Shown here piece after piece: positions 59,611 to 64,000 of a DNA stretch of 64,000 bases. The position numbers and the translations under genes were made by a program. The notes beneath the pieces are model-generated. The model made no database searches and had not been told where the DNA came from. It saw only the letters and a list, made by a program, of their open reading frames with translations. Position 1 is the stretch's first letter. Each line of letters opens with the position of its first letter. The stretch spans positions 5,440,001 through 5,504,000 of the forward strand of contig NC_135559.1 of NCBI RefSeq assembly GCF_964340395.1, written 5' to 3'. The DNA comes from Glandiceps talaboti. Taxonomy: Eukaryota; Hemichordata; Enteropneusta; Spengelidae.

Positions 59611-61873
59611 TTGTTGCCAGTAATTTCTTTTAAATGACGTCACCATTCAGACAAGTAAAGTGTATAATTGTGAGGGGTATGTGTGTTACATGTAGATTTG
59701 TTACTATTCATTAAGAGATAAGTCCGAAGACTTCAGCTTTATAGTCTGTGTATTGTGTGTGTTTTGTATGTGCCATCAGGATGCACACACTCAACAGATA
59801 ATCTAGTCTACAATTCTAAACTGGTACAGTATTACGGATTAAAAACTTCATTAAATACCAGTCTAGTCAAGTCGGTTGTTAGAACTCTAGACTACATCAT
59901 GCAAAGTCCACATTTTACAATTCATGTCACATTAAATGCTGAATATTTCTTTGACAAATTTTATTCATAGTTTGAATTTTGCAGTGATGCGGATAATAGC
60001 CGTTTACCGGTCACAACAACCGGCTATAACAGCTGTGTGACCAGCTATAAATTTAGGAAAGTACTCAAACCTAATGATCATTGAAAAAAAAAATTTGTAT
60101 GTCAAAATATCTTATTTATGAATCAAGTTTTTATAAGTCTGCGAAAAAAACCCAGTTGTATAGGTTTTAATTAAATGACGCAAACAGAATTATGAGTGGG
60201 AAAAAAATCACACGTTGTGGTCCGATTGCAGATGTTACTGTACAAACAATGTAATTGCCTGAGAGCACAGTTTACATAAGTAGTAGACGACAGATACACA
60301 CAGTGGATACAAAAATCAATTCAAATATGTAATGGAATGTTGTTATAATTCATCAATTGTATATATACACAGTCATAAGCTTATTCATCAGATTATTATT
60401 CTTGTATTAGATTTATCAATACTCACAAATCAATATACCTTTCATGTGTGTGTGTATTTTGACTTTAAGTTGAATAAACTTTGATGATTTTTTTTTCAAT
60501 ATCTGTACGTAATAGCAAACACTGGTAGGTAAAAAATGTAGCTGTTCTCCTTGTTTATGCTTGCTGGAGTTCCTACTAGGGTTTCTTCTGGGAAATGTAT
60601 TAAGTATTTTATGGCGTCGTGTCTCTAATGATTTCAGTCATATGTTATATGAAAGGTGATGTGAATACCGAATAAAACAAAGCCTTGCAATGTTGAAATA
60701 ATTAATTTCTTAACTACATTTTTAGTAAATTTAACATTCCAATCAGAAATATCTGCAGATCTTAAAGAGGCAATTAGATATTTTAATGGTGATACTACTT
60801 TTATATTGTGGTGTAGTATGTTTTCAGTGGCTTGAAACTTCAACCAGCTGGTTTGCTCCCTTAGTAAAGAAATTCCGAAAATGTGAGATCATCTGGGCAA
60901 ATTTCTGGAAGAAAAATTTGACACTTGTGACTTAGGCCTAACAAAAAAAATTGCGTGGTTCTCATTATGCTCAATTTTAGAATAGATGGGGTAGGTAGAT
61001 TGTTTATTTTATTTTATTTTTTTTACATTTTTTTTCATATCTGAGTGTCTAGTTCAGGTAGTTATGTTTTCCAAATGTTTTGCATATGGTCTCTGTGTTA
61101 TTGGTTTCTTCCCATCAGATGCACAGCAACAGTATTATATTGTCTTTTTAATTAAGTTGATGTCAGTTTCCGCATCCACTTTTCTTTTGCGAGACTTCAC
61201 AATTTTTATTATTTTTTCTTCTGAAATACATATTATAAAATAAAGTGATAAACTAGGTGGGGGGTCGGGTAACCCGAACCAAACAATTTTTTTTGTAAGC
61301 TTTAGGCCAAATAAAAAACTAGTGTGTTTCTGACAACCCAACTATTAACCCTAGTTTACATAATTTTTAACAAATTCAGACTACCTATCCTATTTTCTAA
61401 CATCATGTAATATCGAAAACAAATATTTTTTCTATTGTGCCTTATTTACAATTTCTTGTTTCAACATTACAAGTGGTAAAGAAAGGAAGTTATTAATGAA
61501 ATTGAGTGGATAACATTATTTTATACAAGTTAGGATTTAATAAAATTAAAAAATACGATGTTGTAAAAGCTCCGTAATTATATATAATGTTTTTCATTGT
61601 TATATTTCACAGTTTAAAGTAGGGAAATAGGATATGATTTGACAGACAGCTTACAAGTGTTATTATGTTCTCATGTCATATTATCATTAGGGTTCCTGTG
61701 ACAACAGGAAATCTAGTTTATTTACCTAATTAAACAATCAGTGATTTTTTAATTCAACGCATAAATCTTCTCATTTTTGTATGTCAACCAAATAAGTCAC
61801 AGGAATGGTGAGTTTTAGATGGCAGCAGAGTTACAGGATAAATGATGTTACCTTGCGTGTTTCACTCATCTTT

Positions 61874-61990
61874 CACACAACGGCACACACACATACACAC
61901 ACACATATGCATACCGGTACCTACCACCTACATACACACACACATGCATGCATACATGCCTGCCTACCTACCTCTGCACACACACGTACA
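61874..61990. repeat. CA / CATG / CTAC compound microsatellite
   Basis: CA runs alternate with CATACA, TGCATGCATACATG and CCTGCCTACCTACCT, interrupted by ATACCGGTACC. The overlapping His/Thr frames on the plus strand are artefacts. Confidence 0.93.
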
Positions 61991-63076
61991 GCTTCAAATG
62001 CAAAAGAAACAATTATTGGGGTGCCACACGCCATGGGGATGTGTAGCCAAATGACCATGGTGATTAGTAGTTTGAAAGTAAACAGTTGAAGCCATAGAAA
62101 TCAACAAGTCCTTGTGAAATGTTTTCAGCAGAAGCCTTTTTAATGTGATTGGGTAAAGGATCCTGCTGTGTTGGTTGTGTCTCTGTTATTGTTAGTCTAG
62201 AATTGAAATGCGCGTATTATCTCTGTATCAAAAACATCATATATCCCATGGGTGAAACACCAAGCCTACATCATTTCTCCTGTAAGCATCAGGTATAAGC
62301 TTTTATGTCTACCATCTCTAGAACTGACTTTTCTCTCTTTTGTATTACTGGTCCTGTCTATAGTCATCAGCTTGAATTTGACATTCACATACATACATCA
62401 ATGACATGGTGGACATTTTAAAAGCATTAGAGTTTCAAATATTCACTTTCCACTTTCTGTTACTAATATCCCTGCCTGTCAATTTAATAAGTTGTACTCA
62501 TATTAGCAATGGCATTTATCACCACCTTACTTAATACCAAGGTCACTGCCAAACATGCCTGTACTATAGTTTAGTTAAATAAGGTGTCTACATGTATGTA
62601 TATGTACAGATGTGTTGACAGCTATACATGTAGTCCAATCTTTGAACACATTACCTCTCATCTGGTAATAAAATCTAAGCAAAAACTAATTCAGTCAATA
62701 TGCATATTTGTCCAAAAAAGCCAGCCCAGATCTGAAGCAATGCCTGTGGCAGATTATATATATTGCATGTCATAAATTTAGGTAATATACTTTATGTAGA
62801 AAAGGCGGGCAGCATGCCAGCAGTCGTTTAGTGTAAAGCTGTTTGTATGAATGGAAATAGTTGAAAGGGTAATGACATTTTATGAGGCATACCTTAAATA
62901 CAAATAGATCAGTGAGAGGTTGGGGAAGGAATGAGAAACACCACAAAAATGTAACCTACTAATCTTCAGTTGACCTTTGTCACTGACAGTACTGGGTAAG
63001 ACATTACTAAGGGTTAGGTATCATCTCATAAAGAATCTTACGAGGAAAGAAAGACATCTGAGTGATTTCCCGTTGT
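61991..63076. other. Non-coding stretch, no gene seen
   Basis: Short frames only. TTGACCTTTGTCA near 62971 is a near-match to the GACCTT words seen elsewhere. No RNA gene or element was recognised. Confidence 0.5.
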
Positions 63077-63430
63077 CATGGTACAAGGACAAAGTTCATT
63101 GTCAGACATTGATAATAGAGTAAACAGATGCAAAGTTTCCGATGACATACATACTGTGTTTTTCATTAGGGAGATGTATTACAAAGTGACTTGGGTATTG
63201 AAGTTTGCTCATCAGTGTGCACAACCGCACACTAGTTAATATGCACATGGGCATGGTACTAGGTCAAAGGTCATTATCAGATCTCAACAGATTCAGCATT
63301 TCTGACAACACACATACTGTACCTTTCATTAGAAAGACGTGTTACAAAGTGACGTGTCTTTGATTTTTTTGCAATCTATATAGCGCCTTCATGACCACAC
63401 ACTAATGGTCATGCATATGCACAAAGACAC
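63077..63430. repeat. Tandem duplication, period about 175 bp, 2 copies
   Basis: CATGGTAC starts at 63077 and 63252. Both copies share AAGGACAAAGTTCATTGTCAGA / TAGGTCAAAGGTCATTATCAGA, an ACAGAT(G/T)CA block, GATGACATACATACTGT / CTGACAACACACATACTGT, TTTCATTAG, GATGTATTACAAAGTGAC / GACGTGTTACAAAGTGAC, CGCACACTA / CACACACTA and TATGCACA. Copy 2 contains a perfect DR1-type AGGTCAAAGGTCA at about 63261. Confidence 0.88.
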
Positions 63431-64000
63431 AGTACCTTCACATAATGAATCAGCTCGTGGTTAACTGTCATTCTTAACAATTATATCTATTTATACTAAA
63501 AATTTCATTATATAGGGGATGATTTAGTATCATAACGAGCACACCATATGCAACAGGAAACTTTTGCAAATGATACCCTGGATGTATGATGTAAAAAAAA
63601 TCAATTTTTCAAGCCTTACAATTGTGCTAAATTATTCACATCAATATGTATCGATATTACTTGCAAACCTTTTATTTCAAAATATGTGCATTTAGAATGT
63701 ACGAATGAATGAGAACTGTCTTTGTGTCACTCATTATAAACCTGGTGACAATTTGTCCATCATGTTCATCTCAATGTATGAAAACATTTATGAACATATG
63801 TAATTGCTTTCTTGTTCCCATAGTAACACCTGATTTTTATTGTGTGAGAATTGCAGAAAAGCATCTCTAAGTATCAGTATTTTGATTGAGTTGGTTTCCA
63901 TGTCCACCACCCTAGGCAGAATGTAGGTTATACATCATCACTATATTGTCCAAGTAACCTTGAAAACATGTGGTATTTGAAATCAATAAACAGTGGTTGG
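63431..64000. other. AT-rich non-coding stretch to the window end, no gene seen
   Basis: No frame, array or element was recognised up to the edge of the window. Confidence 0.55.

Larger units (their letters stand above)
59243..61873. other. Non-coding stretch with dispersed repeat copies, no gene seen
   Basis: Besides the GACCTT-type copies listed separately, it holds a perfect 7-bp hairpin, TGCAGAC-A-GTCTGCA, at 59337-59351, a GGTCACA...TGTGACC inverted pair at about 60009-60042, and TTTTA-rich sequence near 61002-61038. Frames are short and unrecognised. Confidence 0.5.

Noticed and set aside
61805-62089. 94-codon plus-strand frame with His/Thr repeats
   Set aside because: It runs through the CA-rich microsatellite; composition follows the repeat.

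Overview
This window reads as non-coding DNA from an animal genome. It is AT-rich throughout, with long stretches that lack any extended reading frame, many diverged minisatellites and microsatellites, and several small inverted-repeat elements. The longest open frame is 165 codons and none of the frames resembles a protein family I recognise. No operon-like spacing, ribosome binding sites, rRNA, tRNA or CRISPR array was seen. I read it as a large intron or an intergenic desert. ACATGTA-type words, GACCTTGA-type dispersed repeats and microsatellite-bearing hairpin elements suggest a marine invertebrate, possibly a mollusc or another lophotrochozoan. That assignment is a low-confidence inference.

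Layout. 1-9 kb: AT-rich sequence with small tandem duplications (561-660, 842-955, 5218-5367, 5755-6220, 6619-6835) and a hairpin-ended, microsatellite-bearing element (about 4690-4866). 9-17 kb: two related arrays of 163-180 bp monomers (9321-9700, 11541-12028), a cluster of octamer-like ATGCAAAT words (15268-15515), a roughly 130 bp tandem repeat (16665-17030) and a CpG-retaining segment with paired GATA motifs (17169-17480). 19-25 kb: three copies of a dispersed repeat with an identical 19 bp core (19680, 22409, 24455) and a GTAT microsatellite. 25.2-26.6 kb: a 26/27 bp minisatellite of about 31 units with a dimeric higher-order block, then a long GAAT tract. 29.0-29.3 kb: a 268 bp inverted-repeat element rich in GGTCC/GGACC. 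32-45 kb: more short tandem duplications and a 271 bp inverted-repeat element (42704-42974). 48 kb: a miRNA-precursor-sized imperfect hairpin (48013-48097) and a 305 bp element with about 40 bp inverted ends (48551-48855). 54-57 kb: a second copy of the hairpin/microsatellite element in the opposite orientation, an irregular repeat built on GGAAGCAAAGTTCC, and a duplication of about 185 bp. 59.1 kb: an almost fully self-complementary 142 bp palindrome flanked by TAAT on both sides. 63 kb: a 175 bp tandem duplication containing a direct-repeat nuclear-receptor-like motif.

The features are not genes that act together. What links them is repeat biology: small non-autonomous elements and diverged tandem duplications, several with periods of 160-185 bp. 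The strongest candidates for follow-up are the 59.1 kb palindrome, the 48.0 kb hairpin, the 29.0 kb and 48.6 kb inverted-repeat elements, the 25.2 kb minisatellite and the CpG-retaining block at 17.2 kb.
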